DNA from: DATBLE01 sp963719325
Lineage (GTDB): Bacteria; Actinomycetota; Thermoleophilia; Gaiellales; Gaiellaceae
Length of the DNA stretch: 64,000 nt
Assembly: GCA_963719325.1 (NCBI GenBank)
Contig: CAVRBW010000024.1
Coordinates: 65,420 to 129,419, forward strand
Reading direction: 5' to 3'
Shown here: piece by piece, positions 42,464 through 51,720 of the stretch
How the letters are laid out: each line of letters starts with the position of its first letter
Position numbering within the stretch: position 1 is the stretch's first letter
Made by a program: the position numbers and the translations under genes
Notes under the pieces: generated by a model
What the model was told of the DNA's origin: nothing
What the model saw: only the letters and a program-made list of their open reading frames with translations
Database searches by the model: none

Positions 42464-43221
42464 CGCAGGAAGGCGTCGACGGCGGCAGCCGTCTCGCCCA
42501 GAGCGTCCCAGTAGACGGTGTGCCCTCCGGGGACCGTGACGAGCTCGAGCAGGTCGCCGAGCGTCGCGCGGTAGGCCGCGGCCTGCTCGTCGAGCGTCAA
42601 CCACGACTGGGCGCCACGGACGAGCAGGGTGGGAATCCTCGCCGGTTGCGGCGGCGCCGACGCCATCACGCTCCAGGCGGCAATCACCGCACTCTTGGAG
42701 TAGCGGTAGCGCAGCGTTCCGTCCCGGAGCGGCTCGAGATGGTCCCGATCCGACTCCAGCAGAAGCTCTCTCGGGGCGAGGAGGACTCGGCCCGAGTCGT
42801 ATCGCGCCTGAACCGCGGCCTCGACGGTGGCGAACGAGACGTCGATGCGTTCGAGCTCCGCCAGGTCGAGCGCGACGTGCGGTAGCACCTGCAACGCCGG
42901 GTCGAGGAGGACGAGCCGCCGGATCCTGCCAGGGTTGCGTGCAGCGAGCTCGGCCAGGAGCCGGCCGCCGAAACTGTGTCCGAGCCACGCCTGGGCGTCT
43001 TCCGGGACCGTCTCGAGGACGTCGCCCAGGTGGGTGTCCACGTCCCACGGCGGCTCCCACCCTGAATGGCCGTGGCCGCGGAGGTCGGGCGCGACGACGT
43101 GGTAGCGGTCGGAGAGCGGTTTGGCCAGGTCGCGGAAGCGTCCACCGTACGAGGTGACGCCGTGGAGGCAGACGAGCGTCGGCAGGCTCGCGTCACCCCA
43201 CTCGTGAACGTGGAGCTTCAC
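42460..43221 (-). CDS. Alpha/beta-fold hydrolase
   Basis: The 253-residue product shows an oxyanion strand VCLHGVTSYGG, VVAPDLRGHGHS, nucleophile elbow GHSFGG, and the catalytic His in VPGGHTVYWD. Substrate not predictable. It overlaps the arginase 3' end by 4 bases and the rarA stop by 4 bases, so it is cotranscribed with rarA on the minus strand. Confidence 0.88.
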   Translation of the reverse strand: MKLHVHEWGDASLPTLVCLHGVTSYGGRFRDLAKPLSDRYHVVAPDLRGHGHSGWEPPWDVDTHLGDVLETVPEDAQAWLGHSFGGRLLAELAARNPGRIRRLVLLDPALQVLPHVALDLAELERIDVSFATVEAAVQARYDSGRVLLAPRELLLESDRDHLEPLRDGTLRYRYSKSAVIAAWSVMASAPPQPARIPTLLVRGAQSWLTLDEQAAAYRATLGDLLELVTVPGGHTVYWDALGETAAAVDAFLR

Positions 43222-44468
43222 TCGGCCTCTTCGCCGCTTCCGGAGGGCCGGTAGTAGGTGCGGCCCTTCAGCTCGTCGGGCAGGTGATCGACGTCGAATC
43301 CGGCCGGATCGTCGTGGGGGTAGACGTACCCGGCTCCGTGGCCGAGCTGCTTCGCTCCCGGGTAGTGCGCGTCGCGGAGGGACTTCGGCGGCCGGATGTT
43401 GCCGTGCTCGCGCACGTCACGGGTCGCTTCCTTCAGGGCCACGTAGCTCGCGTTCGACTTCGGTGCCCGGGCGAGGTAGATCGCTGCCTGCGAGAGGTTG
43501 AGACGCGCCTCGGGCAGGCCGACGTGCTCGACGGCCTGAGCTGCCGCGACCGCGACGAGCAGCGCCCGCGGGTCGGCGTTGCCGATGTCCTCGGAGGCGA
43601 GGACGATCATCCGGCGGGCGATGAAGCGCGCGTCTTCCCCGCCCTCGAGCATCGCGGCGAGGTAGTAGACGGCGGCATCCGGATCGGAGCCGCGCATCGA
43701 CTTGATGAACGCCGAGACGAAGTCGTAGTGTGCGTCACCGCCCTTGTCGTAGAGGAGCGGCCGCTTCCGGGCCGCGTCCTCGACGTGCTCCTCGCCGATC
43801 GCTTCGCCGTGTGCAGTCTGCGCTGCGACTTCGAGGATGCTCAGCGCGTTTCGGGCGTCACCGCCCGCGCGCCGCGCGATCAGCGTGCGGACCTCGGAGT
43901 CGAGCTCGACGCCCAGCGTCGCTTCGCCGCGGCCGATCACCCGCTCGAGCTCCGAGATCTCGAGCGGAGCGAGCTCGTACAGCTGCACGCGGCTGAGCAG
44001 GGCCGAGTTGACCTCGAAGTAGGGGTTCTCCGTGGTGGCGCCGATCAGCGTGACGAGGCCCTCTTCGACCGCCGGCAGCAGGGCATCCTGCTGTGCCTTG
44101 TTGAACCGGTGGATCTCGTCCAGGAAGAGGATCGTGCGCTGCCCCTGTCCGCCGAGCCGCTCCCGCGCGCGGACGAGCACGGAGCGGACGTCGGCGACGG
44201 AAGCCGACACGGCCGAGAGCTCCTCGAACGCCGCGCCGGTGGTCGCGGCGACGATCCGTGCGAGCGTCGTCTTACCGCTGCCGGGCGGGCCGAAGAAGAT
44301 CGCCGAGCCGACGCGATCCTCCGTGATCGCACGCCGCAACGCCGAATCCGCCCCGAGCACGTGCTCCTGGCCGACGAACTCCTCCAGTGTGCGCGGCCGC
44401 AGGCGCATCGCCAGCGGCGCACTGTCCGGCAGGCGCTGAGCGGCGGCGTCTGCGAACAGATCGCTCAC
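43218..44468 (-). CDS. rarA: Replication-associated recombination ATPase RarA/MgsA
   Basis: AAA+ ATPase of the clamp-loader type that acts at stalled forks. It starts LAMRLRPRTLEEFVGQEHVLG, has Walker A FFGPPGSGKTTLA, Walker B ILFLDEIHRFNKAQQD, GATTENPYFEVN and the C-terminal HYDFVSAFIKSMRGSDPDAAVYYLA, full family length at 416 residues. GTG 44468 is 7 bases after CATACT on the minus strand, so it is leaderless; the open frame beyond is a kynA shadow. Confidence 0.95.
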   Translation of the reverse strand: MSDLFADAAAQRLPDSAPLAMRLRPRTLEEFVGQEHVLGADSALRRAITEDRVGSAIFFGPPGSGKTTLARIVAATTGAAFEELSAVSASVADVRSVLVRARERLGGQGQRTILFLDEIHRFNKAQQDALLPAVEEGLVTLIGATTENPYFEVNSALLSRVQLYELAPLEISELERVIGRGEATLGVELDSEVRTLIARRAGGDARNALSILEVAAQTAHGEAIGEEHVEDAARKRPLLYDKGGDAHYDFVSAFIKSMRGSDPDAAVYYLAAMLEGGEDARFIARRMIVLASEDIGNADPRALLVAVAAAQAVEHVGLPEARLNLSQAAIYLARAPKSNASYVALKEATRDVREHGNIRPPKSLRDAHYPGAKQLGHGAGYVYPHDDPAGFDVDHLPDELKGRTYYRPSGSGEEAE

Positions 44469-44475
44469 GCTGCGA

Positions 44476-44483
44476 AGTATGCT
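44476..44483. promoter_or_regulatory. Overlapping divergent -10 elements for rarA and kynA
   Basis: AGTATGCT contains TATGCT on the plus strand (6 bases before kynA GTG 44490) and CATACT on the minus strand (7 bases before rarA GTG 44468). Two leaderless starts thus share one 8-base core, so polymerase can serve only one direction at a time. Confidence 0.65.
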
Positions 44484-44489
44484 CACCGC

Positions 44490-45215
44490 GTGTCCAGGCA
44501 CGAGCAGACCGGGCTCGCCGACGAGTTCGCGCCGATCCTCCAGGGTCCGGGAGCGAGCGACTACGAGCGGTACCTCCGCACCGACGAGCTGCTCGCGCTC
44601 CAGAAGACGGCTGAAGAGCGCGCCCACCACGACGAGCTCCTCTTCCAGGTCACGCACCAGTCGTCGGAGCTCTGGCTGAAGCTCGCCGCGGAGGAGGTCG
44701 AGGTCGCCACCGGCCACGTGCAGAGCGGGGACGTCGCGCCGGCGCTTCGCCTGCTCGGGCGCGCGGTGCTCTGCCTCAAGCTCGTCACGCAGGGGCTCGA
44801 CATGCTGGAGCAGATGTCGCCGTGGGAGTACACGGCGCAGGTGCGGCCGGTGCTCGGCCACGGCAGCGGCTTCGACTCGCCCGGGTGGAATCGGCTTCGG
44901 CACGCTGCGCCGACACTCGGTCAGGCATTCCACGAGCTCCGCCGTCGCGAGGGGTTGTCGCTCGTGGAGGTCTATACGCAAGGTCGGGAGCGCGAGCAGC
45001 TGTACCAGCTCGCCGAGGCGTTGACCGATCTCGACGAATGGGCGACCACGTGGCGCGTCAGGCACTACATGGTGGTGGAGCGGATCATCGGCGGCGACGT
45101 GGTCGGCACGCAGGGCACGCCGGTCGAGTTGCTCGGCAAGCTGGTCGGCCGCAAGCTCTACCCGGAGCTCTGGAAGGTGCGCACCGAGCTGACGAACCTC
45201 GCGAACGAGTCATAG
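44490..45215 (+). CDS. kynA: Tryptophan 2,3-dioxygenase
   Basis: Heme enzyme opening the indole ring of tryptophan to N-formylkynurenine. It shows LLFQVTHQSSELWLKL (heme-side His), GSGFDSPGW and WRVRHYMVVERIIG followed by GTQGTPV. It has 241 residues, on the short side. No kynB or kynU is adjacent; the next gene is an M20 peptidase 3 bases on. The start is leaderless. Confidence 0.92.
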   Translation: MSRHEQTGLADEFAPILQGPGASDYERYLRTDELLALQKTAEERAHHDELLFQVTHQSSELWLKLAAEEVEVATGHVQSGDVAPALRLLGRAVLCLKLVTQGLDMLEQMSPWEYTAQVRPVLGHGSGFDSPGWNRLRHAAPTLGQAFHELRRREGLSLVEVYTQGREREQLYQLAEALTDLDEWATTWRVRHYMVVERIIGGDVVGTQGTPVELLGKLVGRKLYPELWKVRTELTNLANES

Positions 45216-45218
45216 GCG

Positions 45219-46529
45219 GTGGCGGTCGCGTCGTTGCGCGACGAGGTCGTCGGGCTCCTGCAGGATCTGATTCGGCTCGACACCGTCAATCCACCCGGTA
45301 ACGAAACGCAGGCGGCGGAGCTTCTGCGCGGCTACCTCGAGCCGTTCGGAGTCGAATGCCAGCTGTACGCGCGGGTCCCGGAGCGAGCGAACCTCGTTGC
45401 TCGAATCCCCGGGCGCGGAGGCGGGCCGCGACTCCTGTTGCTGTCACACACGGACACGGTGCTTGCCGACCCGCTCGAATGGGCCGTCGATCCGTGGTCG
45501 GGCGAGACGCGAGACGGCCACGTCTGGGGGAGAGGAGCACTCGATATGAAGGGCCAGGTGGCCGCGAGCGCGGTCGCGATCGCCTCTCTGGCCCGCGAGG
45601 GATTCCAGCCGGCGGGCGACCTCGTCTTCGCCGCCACCGCCGACGAGGAGCTCGGCGAAGGTATCGACTACGGCCTCTCGTGGCTCTGCCGTGAGCATCC
45701 GGAAGCGGTTCGCTGCGAGTACGCGGTGAACGAGGGAGGCGGCGATCGGATCGAGATCGGCGGCCGGGTGCTGTACCTCTGCTCCTCCGCTGAAAAACGG
45801 AGCTCCCCGTTCGTGCTGCGTGTGCGGGGACGGAGCGGTCATGCGTCGATGCCCGGCATCGCCGACAACGCGCTCGTGAAGGCGGCCGGGCTGATCGAGC
45901 GACTTGGCCAGTTCGCGCCCGAGCCGCGGTTGACGCCGGAGACGGAGGGGTTCCTCGCAGCGCTCGCCGACGAGGTGCCTCCGGCCCAGGAAGCACTCGC
46001 CTTTGCGCGCGCGATCGACCCGGGCGCCGGCGAGATGGTCGAGCCCTTGCTCGGATTGACGGTCGCGCCGACGATCGTCGAGGCCTCCCAGAAGCGCAAC
46101 GTGATTCCCGGACGCTGCGAGGTGACGGTCGACTGCCGGCTGCTTCCCGGGCAGACGGAGGAGGAGGCCGATGTGGTGGTGCGTGCGTGGCTCGGCCCAG
46201 GGGACTACGAGATCGAGTGGCGTGGAGGACAGGGAGGAACCCGCTCCGAGCTGGGCACGCCGTTGTGGTCCGCGATCGAGGAGTTCGTCGGCGGGCTCGA
46301 GCCTGGTGCCCGGGCGGCTCCGATCTGCGTCGCCGGCTTCACCGACTCCCATTGGCTTCGGGAGACCTTCGGCACCGTCGCCTACGGGTTCTTCCCGGCG
46401 CGGGCGATGAGCCCTGAGCTCTCGGCGCGGTTGATTCACGCGGCGGACGAGCGGGTTCCCGTCGACGATCTCGAGCTGGGTGTCGACTTCTTGCGTTTCG
46501 TGTCTCGGGCCGTCGGCTCTGTCGCCTAG
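45219..46529 (+). CDS. M20-family metallopeptidase/deacylase
   Basis: Di-zinc enzyme of the ArgE/DapE/carboxypeptidase G2 group. Motifs: LLSHTDTVLAD (first His-Asp pair), WGRGALDMKGQVA (bridging Asp), TADEELGEG (catalytic Glu), then the lid domain with GRSGHASMPGIADNALVKAA. The 436-residue length is typical. GTG 45219 begins just after kynA, so an amidohydrolase role in the same transcript is possible, but the substrate cannot be told. Confidence 0.85.
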   Translation: MAVASLRDEVVGLLQDLIRLDTVNPPGNETQAAELLRGYLEPFGVECQLYARVPERANLVARIPGRGGGPRLLLLSHTDTVLADPLEWAVDPWSGETRDGHVWGRGALDMKGQVAASAVAIASLAREGFQPAGDLVFAATADEELGEGIDYGLSWLCREHPEAVRCEYAVNEGGGDRIEIGGRVLYLCSSAEKRSSPFVLRVRGRSGHASMPGIADNALVKAAGLIERLGQFAPEPRLTPETEGFLAALADEVPPAQEALAFARAIDPGAGEMVEPLLGLTVAPTIVEASQKRNVIPGRCEVTVDCRLLPGQTEEEADVVVRAWLGPGDYEIEWRGGQGGTRSELGTPLWSAIEEFVGGLEPGARAAPICVAGFTDSHWLRETFGTVAYGFFPARAMSPELSARLIHAADERVPVDDLELGVDFLRFVSRAVGSVA

Positions 46530-46554
46530 GCGGGCGCGCAAAGCGCTTCCCGCC
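46529..46554 (+). terminator. GC-rich hairpin after the M20 peptidase gene
   Basis: GGCGGG (46529-46534) pairs with CCCGCC (46549-46554), with an inner GCGC/GCGC stem. It starts at the stop codon; no T-run follows. The next 130 bases hold no gene. Confidence 0.45.
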
Positions 46555-46687
46555 GCCTCCCAGGTACCCCTGACCTCCTCCCCGCTGCGAGCCTAGCGGC
46601 GAACGTGTGACCGGTGGGAAACGCAGACGTCACAGGATCGCGACGATCGTTGTCCGCCCGACCGAGGGTCCCCGGTACCCTCTGGCC

Positions 46688-47488
46688 ATGGCTGAAGACA
46701 CGATCCGGCTCGGCGGGATGGCCCTCCAGAACGGCGTCCTCGTGCATGGACCGACCGCCTGGGCTGTTGCCGTTCGAACCGAGCAGGGCGAGCTCAAGAT
46801 CGCATCCGGCACGAAGCGACTTCGCGGTGCTGCGGTCACCAATCCGATTCTCCGCGGGCCGGCGCGACTGCTCGATGCGTTCCTGCTCCTCCCGCGGATC
46901 CGTCGAGCGCAGCCCGAGGCACGCCTGCCCTTCGAGCGGCCGTTGGTGCTCACGTCCATGCTTGCGAGCGCGATCGCAGTTCGTCTGCTCCGGAGCTCCT
47001 CTCGTCTCGGGCCGGCGGCGAAGGAGCTCATCGGCGGGGCGTTGTCCCTGCTCCCGGCCACGTTCGCTCTTCGCGGCTCCAGCCTTGCCGCCTACCACGG
47101 GGCCGAGCACATCTCGATCGGTACCTACGAGCACGGCGAACCGCGCGGCCGGGAACACGAGCGCTGCGGTTCGCACCTGATCGGCCCCCTGCTCCTCACC
47201 TCCGCTCTGGGCGGCGCGCTCGCCGCTCGCGCGCCCGAGCCGCTCCGGGGAGTCGCACGCGTGACGGCGGCCGTCGGCGCGCTTGCCGCGGCGACCGAGG
47301 TCTTCTCGTGGATGGTGCGCCACCCGGGCCACCCGGTCGCTCGCGCGCTTGCCCGCCCTGGGCACGAGCTGCAGCACCGTCTTGCCACTGCCGATCCCGA
47401 TCCGGACCAGCTCGCGGTCGCCGAGGCTGCCTTGCAGGCCTGCCTCGAGCTCGAGACCCATGGCGCTCAACACACGCACCGAGGGTAG
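46688..47488 (+). CDS. DUF1385 family membrane protein
   Basis: The 266-residue product begins RLGGMALQNGVLVHGP and has YHGAEHISIGTYEHGE and ERCGSHLIGPLLL, the fixed points of DUF1385 (YqhQ-like), with several membrane spans. The function of this family is not established. TACCCT (46676-46681) lies 6 bases before the ATG: leaderless. The 3' end overlaps pncB by 29 bases. Confidence 0.87.
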   Translation: MAEDTIRLGGMALQNGVLVHGPTAWAVAVRTEQGELKIASGTKRLRGAAVTNPILRGPARLLDAFLLLPRIRRAQPEARLPFERPLVLTSMLASAIAVRLLRSSSRLGPAAKELIGGALSLLPATFALRGSSLAAYHGAEHISIGTYEHGEPRGREHERCGSHLIGPLLLTSALGGALAARAPEPLRGVARVTAAVGALAAATEVFSWMVRHPGHPVARALARPGHELQHRLATADPDPDQLAVAEAALQACLELETHGAQHTHRG

Positions 47489-48548
47489 GCGGCTCCCGCC
47501 GGAGATCTTCGACCTTCCCGTCGAGAAGATGCGGGAGGGCTACTACACCGACGCCTACTTCAACCACACCCGCTCGGCGCTGCTCGCCGACGGCCGGCAT
47601 CCCCGCGTCGTCATGCAGGTCTTCCAGAAGCACGACTCGGTGCTCGGCGGGATGGACGAGGCAATCGCGATCCTCAGGCTCTGCTCCGACGATTGGGATG
47701 CGTTGACCGTCCACGCCCTCTACGACGGCGACCGCATCTCACCCTGGGAGACGGTGATGACCGTCGAGGGCGACTACACGCTCTTCGCACACCTGGAGAC
47801 GCTCTACCTCGGCGTGCTTGCTCGACGGACGCTGATCTCGACGAACGTGATTCGCGTCCTCGAAGCCGCTTCGGGAAAGCCGATCATCTTCATGCCGGCG
47901 CGTCACGATCATCACCGGGTCCAAACCGGCGACGGGTACGCGGCGTACGTCGCGGGAGCCCTGATCGGAGCCGAGATCGGCGTCACCACCGACGCGCAAT
48001 CGTCATGGTGGGGCGGACGTGGGATCGGGACGGTGCCCCACGCCCTGATCTCCGCCTACGGCGGGAACACCGTTCTCGCTGCGACCAAGTTCGCCGAGTG
48101 GGCGCCGGAGGACTTCAACATCGTCGTCCTGGTCGACTTCGAGAACGACTCCGTCCGGACGGCGCTCGAGGTTGCGCGGGCGCTGAAGGACCGGCTCTGG
48201 GGCGTTCGGCTGGACACGTCGGGGCAGCTCGTCGACCGGTCGCTCTGGGACGAGCTCGGCGACTTCGACCCGCGCGGGGTGAACGACCGGCTCGTGCGCA
48301 AGGTGCGCGAGGCGCTCGACCGGGACGGCTTCGAAGGGGTCAAGATCGTCGTTTCCGGAGGGTTCACGGTCGACCGGATCCGCAGGTTCGAGCAGGCCGG
48401 CGTCCCCGTCGACGCGTACGGCGTCGGTTCGAACCTGATCCGGGGCGAGAACGACTTCACAGGCGACATCGTCCTCGCCGACGGGCGCCCGACTGCGAAG
48501 GTCGGCCGCACGTTTCGTCCGAACCAGCGCCTCGAGCTCGTGCGGTGA
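47460..48548 (+). CDS. pncB: Nicotinate phosphoribosyltransferase
   Basis: Converts nicotinate to its mononucleotide in NAD salvage. The product shows FDLPVEKMREGYYTDAYF, an active-site region MPARHDHHRVQTGDGYAA, VTTDAQSSWWGGRGIGTVPHAL, LVDFENDSV and DAYGVGSNL. It has 362 residues. Its ATG lies within the DUF1385 3' end. The convergent gene encodes an isochorismatase-family hydrolase, a likely nicotinamide-deamidating partner. Confidence 0.92.
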   Translation: MALNTRTEGRRLPPEIFDLPVEKMREGYYTDAYFNHTRSALLADGRHPRVVMQVFQKHDSVLGGMDEAIAILRLCSDDWDALTVHALYDGDRISPWETVMTVEGDYTLFAHLETLYLGVLARRTLISTNVIRVLEAASGKPIIFMPARHDHHRVQTGDGYAAYVAGALIGAEIGVTTDAQSSWWGGRGIGTVPHALISAYGGNTVLAATKFAEWAPEDFNIVVLVDFENDSVRTALEVARALKDRLWGVRLDTSGQLVDRSLWDELGDFDPRGVNDRLVRKVREALDRDGFEGVKIVVSGGFTVDRIRRFEQAGVPVDAYGVGSNLIRGENDFTGDIVLADGRPTAKVGRTFRPNQRLELVR

Positions 48549-48558
48549 CGGCGGCCGA

Positions 48559-49527
48559 TCAGCCCTCGATGCCCGGCCAGTGCTCGATCGGGTCGGTCGA
48601 GCGGACGACGTGCGTCCCCATCGTCGCGAACCGGGCGAAGGCCGCGTTCGCGTTTTCCGTGTAGTCGACGACACCCGGGACGACGACCGGCGACGTGCAG
48701 TCTTCGAGCAGATAGACGCGGCCGGCGAGGGCGGGCGCGTGCCCGAGCAGGTCGTCGATCGTCCACTCGACGCAATGGCTCTTCGCCTGGCCGGCGATCA
48801 CGACGGCGTCGAAGCCGAGCAGATGCTCGATGAGCCGGATGTTCGTGGTGCCGATCCGCTCGCCCGACGGTCCGTCGGTCACCTCCGGACCGAGTACCGA
48901 GTAGTGCTCGGTGAGCGGGTCGTCGCCCTTGATCTCGAACGCCGGCGAGTGCTGACGGGCGATGCCGTGGAAGAAGAAGGCCTCGTCGACTGCGGAGACG
49001 AGGGCATGGCCGATTCCGCCGACGAGGGCGTGGTAGGGCCAGACCGTCAACCGGTACCGGCCCTTGGTCTCCAGGCTTCGGACGTAGTGGAGGAGGTGGT
49101 CTTGGAACGCGGGGTCGGCCGCGCGCCAGACTCCTCCCTCGACGTCCTCGGCCGAGACGAGCGTGTAGGGCGGCGGGTGTTGGCCCGCGGCGTCGACCAG
49201 CCACGCGGCGTGGAAGATCTGCGTGGCCACGTGGGTGTCCAGGGTCGGCACGATCTTCGTGATCGAGCCCAGGTTGCGGTAGACGAACTCGGCAAGTCTC
49301 CGGTTGTCCGCGGGTGCGCCGGGCACGAAGAGCTCGAACCCGGGCGTGCAGAACGTGTTCTGGACGTCGACCGCAACCAGGCAAACGCGCGTCCGGTCCT
49401 CCCGCGCGGGCCGAAGTCGATGGAGGCGAGCCCAAGCCTCCGCTTCGGTTGCGCGCTCTTCGTACGGGACGCGCCAGACCTGATCGACTCGTTCGGGGTC
49501 CCAGTGCGGTGGAAGCGGAAGCTCCAC
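48559..49527 (-). CDS. Isochorismatase-family cysteine hydrolase, nicotinamidase-like
   Basis: Catalytic Asp in VAVDVQNTFCTPG and the nucleophile cysteine in VIAGQAKSHCVEWTIDDLL match nicotinamidase-type enzymes. The 322-residue chain is longer than PncA (~190), with an N-terminal extension. Being next to pncB it probably supplies nicotinate, but other amidase roles remain possible. TACGCT (49539-49534) lies 6 bases before GTG 49527: leaderless. Confidence 0.78.
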   Translation of the reverse strand: MELPLPPHWDPERVDQVWRVPYEERATEAEAWARLHRLRPAREDRTRVCLVAVDVQNTFCTPGFELFVPGAPADNRRLAEFVYRNLGSITKIVPTLDTHVATQIFHAAWLVDAAGQHPPPYTLVSAEDVEGGVWRAADPAFQDHLLHYVRSLETKGRYRLTVWPYHALVGGIGHALVSAVDEAFFFHGIARQHSPAFEIKGDDPLTEHYSVLGPEVTDGPSGERIGTTNIRLIEHLLGFDAVVIAGQAKSHCVEWTIDDLLGHAPALAGRVYLLEDCTSPVVVPGVVDYTENANAAFARFATMGTHVVRSTDPIEHWPGIEG

Positions 49528-49564
49528 GCGGTCAGCGTACTAAGGGGACGGCGAGCTACTGCCG

Positions 49565-51079
49565 ATGCAAGTCGGGATGGTCGTCGACTCGTTGTGGCAC
49601 GACTTCACCCAGGGTGCGCTGACGTGGTTGCCGATCTTCTTTTTCGGCCTGATCGTCGTGATCCTCTGGCGCACGATCCAGCTCATGCCGCGGGTGAAGC
49701 CGCACGTGGTCGAGGCGAATACGAGGACTCCCGTGACGTTCGCCGACGTCGCCGGGGTCGAGGACGCCAAGGCCGAGCTGCAGGAGGTCGTCGACTTCCT
49801 CCGCGAGCCGAAGCGATTCGCGAGGCTCGGCGCGCGCGTCCCGAAGGGGATCCTGCTCTACGGCCCGCCCGGCACGGGCAAGACGCTGCTCGCCAAGGCG
49901 GTTGCACACGAGTCGGGCGCCAGCTTCTACTCGCAGAGCGCCGCCGCGTTCGTGGAGATGTTCGCGGGCCTCGGCTCCTCGCGCATCCGCAAGCTCTTCG
50001 CGACCGCCCGCAAGAACGCGCCTTCGATCATCTTCATCGACGAGATCGATGCGGTCGGAGCCGCCCGCACCGGACACGGCTTCAACCGTGAGCAGGACCA
50101 GACGCTCAACCAGCTCCTGGTCGAGCTCGACGGCTTCGGCACCGCCGACCAGGTCGTCGTCATGGGCGCGTCGAACCGCATCCAGGATCTCGACCCGGCG
50201 CTTCTCCGTCCCGGCCGGTTCGACCGGCAGCTGCTGGTCGCGCCGCCCGATCTCGCCGGCCGGGAGAAGATCCTGGAGGTCCACACCCGCGGCAAGCCCT
50301 TGGCCGAGGACGTCGACCTGGAGTCGCTCGCCCGCCAGACGGCGGGCCTCGCCGGCGCCGACCTCGCGAACATCTGCAACGAGGCGGCGATCTTCGCCGG
50401 TCGCCGCAATCTCGACCAGATCGGCCAGGCCGAGTTCGAGGCGGCGATGGAGCGGGTGGTCGCAGGCCTCCAACAGCGGCGGGTGGTCAGCGAGAAGGAG
50501 AAACGAATCCTCGCGTACCACGAAGGCGGGCATGCGCTGATGTCGTACCTGATGGGCGACGCGCTGCCGGTGCACAAGGTGACGATCGTCTCGCGCGGCC
50601 AGGCTCTCGGCTACACGCTCAACCTGCCGATGGAGGACCGGTACCTGCACACGAAGGAGGAGCTCGTCGACATGATGAAGGTCTTCCTCGCGGGGCGGGC
50701 GGCGGAGCACGTCGTCTTCGGGCGGGTGACGAACGGAGCTGCGAACGACCTCGAGAAGGCGACTACCCTCGCCCGCTCGATGGTCTTCGAGTACGGGATG
50801 GGCGAGTCGGTCTCGTCGCGCACGCTACGGGCCGACAACTACGCGCTCTCCGAGGAGACGAAGCGGCTCCGGGACGCGGAGCAAGCGCGGCTCACCGACG
50901 GGGCGTTCGAAGAGGCGATCCGCCTGATCACGAAGCACCGTCCGGAGCTCGACCGGCTCGCCGGTGCCCTGCTCGAGAAGGAGACCCTGGGCAAGGACGA
51001 GCTCGACGCTCTGCTCGAGAACCTCGAGCCGGAGTCACGCTCCGCCGAGACCATCGGCACGGTTCAGGTCGTGCCCTAG
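49565..51079 (+). CDS. ftsH: FtsH-type AAA+ metalloprotease lacking the external domain
   Basis: The chain is 504 residues against 600 or more for FtsH. One membrane helix (TWLPIFFFGLIVVILW, residues ~19-34) replaces the usual two helices with an external domain between. The AAA+ part is complete: GPPGTGKTLLAKAVA (about residue 100), pore loop FVEMFAG, FIDEIDAVG, second region LRPGRFDRQ. The zinc site HEGGH is near residue 319, with a later acidic ligand region. It is probably an active, shortened paralogue. Confidence 0.88.
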   Translation: MQVGMVVDSLWHDFTQGALTWLPIFFFGLIVVILWRTIQLMPRVKPHVVEANTRTPVTFADVAGVEDAKAELQEVVDFLREPKRFARLGARVPKGILLYGPPGTGKTLLAKAVAHESGASFYSQSAAAFVEMFAGLGSSRIRKLFATARKNAPSIIFIDEIDAVGAARTGHGFNREQDQTLNQLLVELDGFGTADQVVVMGASNRIQDLDPALLRPGRFDRQLLVAPPDLAGREKILEVHTRGKPLAEDVDLESLARQTAGLAGADLANICNEAAIFAGRRNLDQIGQAEFEAAMERVVAGLQQRRVVSEKEKRILAYHEGGHALMSYLMGDALPVHKVTIVSRGQALGYTLNLPMEDRYLHTKEELVDMMKVFLAGRAAEHVVFGRVTNGAANDLEKATTLARSMVFEYGMGESVSSRTLRADNYALSEETKRLRDAEQARLTDGAFEEAIRLITKHRPELDRLAGALLEKETLGKDELDALLENLEPESRSAETIGTVQVVP

Positions 51080-51092
51080 ATACGATCGCCCT

Positions 51093-51491
51093 GTGCAGGG
51101 CATCCACCACCTCGGCGTGGCGGTCGACGACCTCGACGTGGCGATCTCGAGCTACGAGCGGCTCTTCGGTGCCGAGCTCGAGGAGCGCGCGACCCAGGAC
51201 GACCAGGGGGTGGAGGCCGCCTCGTTGCACGTCGGCGCCGGCCGCGTGGAGTTGCTCGCCGCGCTCGGTCCCGACACGCCGGTCGGCAGGTTCCTTGCGC
51301 GGCGGGGGGCCGGCATGCACCACGTCGCCTACGAGGTCGAGGACCTTCCCGCAGAGCTCGCCCGTCTCGAAGGCGAGGGCGTGCATCTGATCGATGCTGC
51401 GCCGCGGACGGGACTCTTCGGCATGCAGGTCGCTTTCGTCCATCCCGATGCCGCGCACGGCGTGCTCTCGGAGCTGGTCGCGCGTGGCTGA
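51093..51491 (+). CDS. mce: Methylmalonyl-CoA epimerase
   Basis: Vicinal-oxygen-chelate enzyme interconverting methylmalonyl-CoA epimers in propionate metabolism. It begins GIHHLGVAVDDLDVAISSYE and has VELLAALGPDTPVGRFLARRG, GMHHVAYEV and VAFVHP, supplying the metal-binding His, Gln/Glu residues. Length 132, typical. TACGAT (51081-51086) lies 6 bases before the GTG: leaderless. The mutase is not in the window. Confidence 0.88.
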   Translation: MQGIHHLGVAVDDLDVAISSYERLFGAELEERATQDDQGVEAASLHVGAGRVELLAALGPDTPVGRFLARRGAGMHHVAYEVEDLPAELARLEGEGVHLIDAAPRTGLFGMQVAFVHPDAAHGVLSELVARG

Positions 51492-51705
51492 GCGGATCCG
51501 CATCGAGATCGGCTTCGACGGTGGTCAGATCATGAGCGCGATCGTCGAGGCCCGCGACGCCGACCGTCTCGAGCAGGCGCTCGGCGGGAACGAGGACGGG
51601 GCCTTGGGCCTCGAGGTCGAAGACGGGCGTTATACGGTCGCGCTGCGGCGAGTCGTCTACGTCAAGCGCTTTGCGCGCGAGGGTCGAGTCGGCTTCGGGA
51701 CCTAG
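51484..51705 (+). CDS. Small conserved-looking protein of unknown function
   Basis: A 73-residue product with alternating beta-like segments (RIRIEIGFDGGQIMSAIVEA; GLEVEDGRYTVALRRVVYVKRF). No family recognised. It overlaps the end of mce by 8 bases through a GTG start, so it is translated from the same mRNA and may be linked to that step, which is a guess. Confidence 0.6.
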   Translation: MAERIRIEIGFDGGQIMSAIVEARDADRLEQALGGNEDGALGLEVEDGRYTVALRRVVYVKRFAREGRVGFGT

Positions 51706-51720
51706 CCCGGCGCGAGTTAC

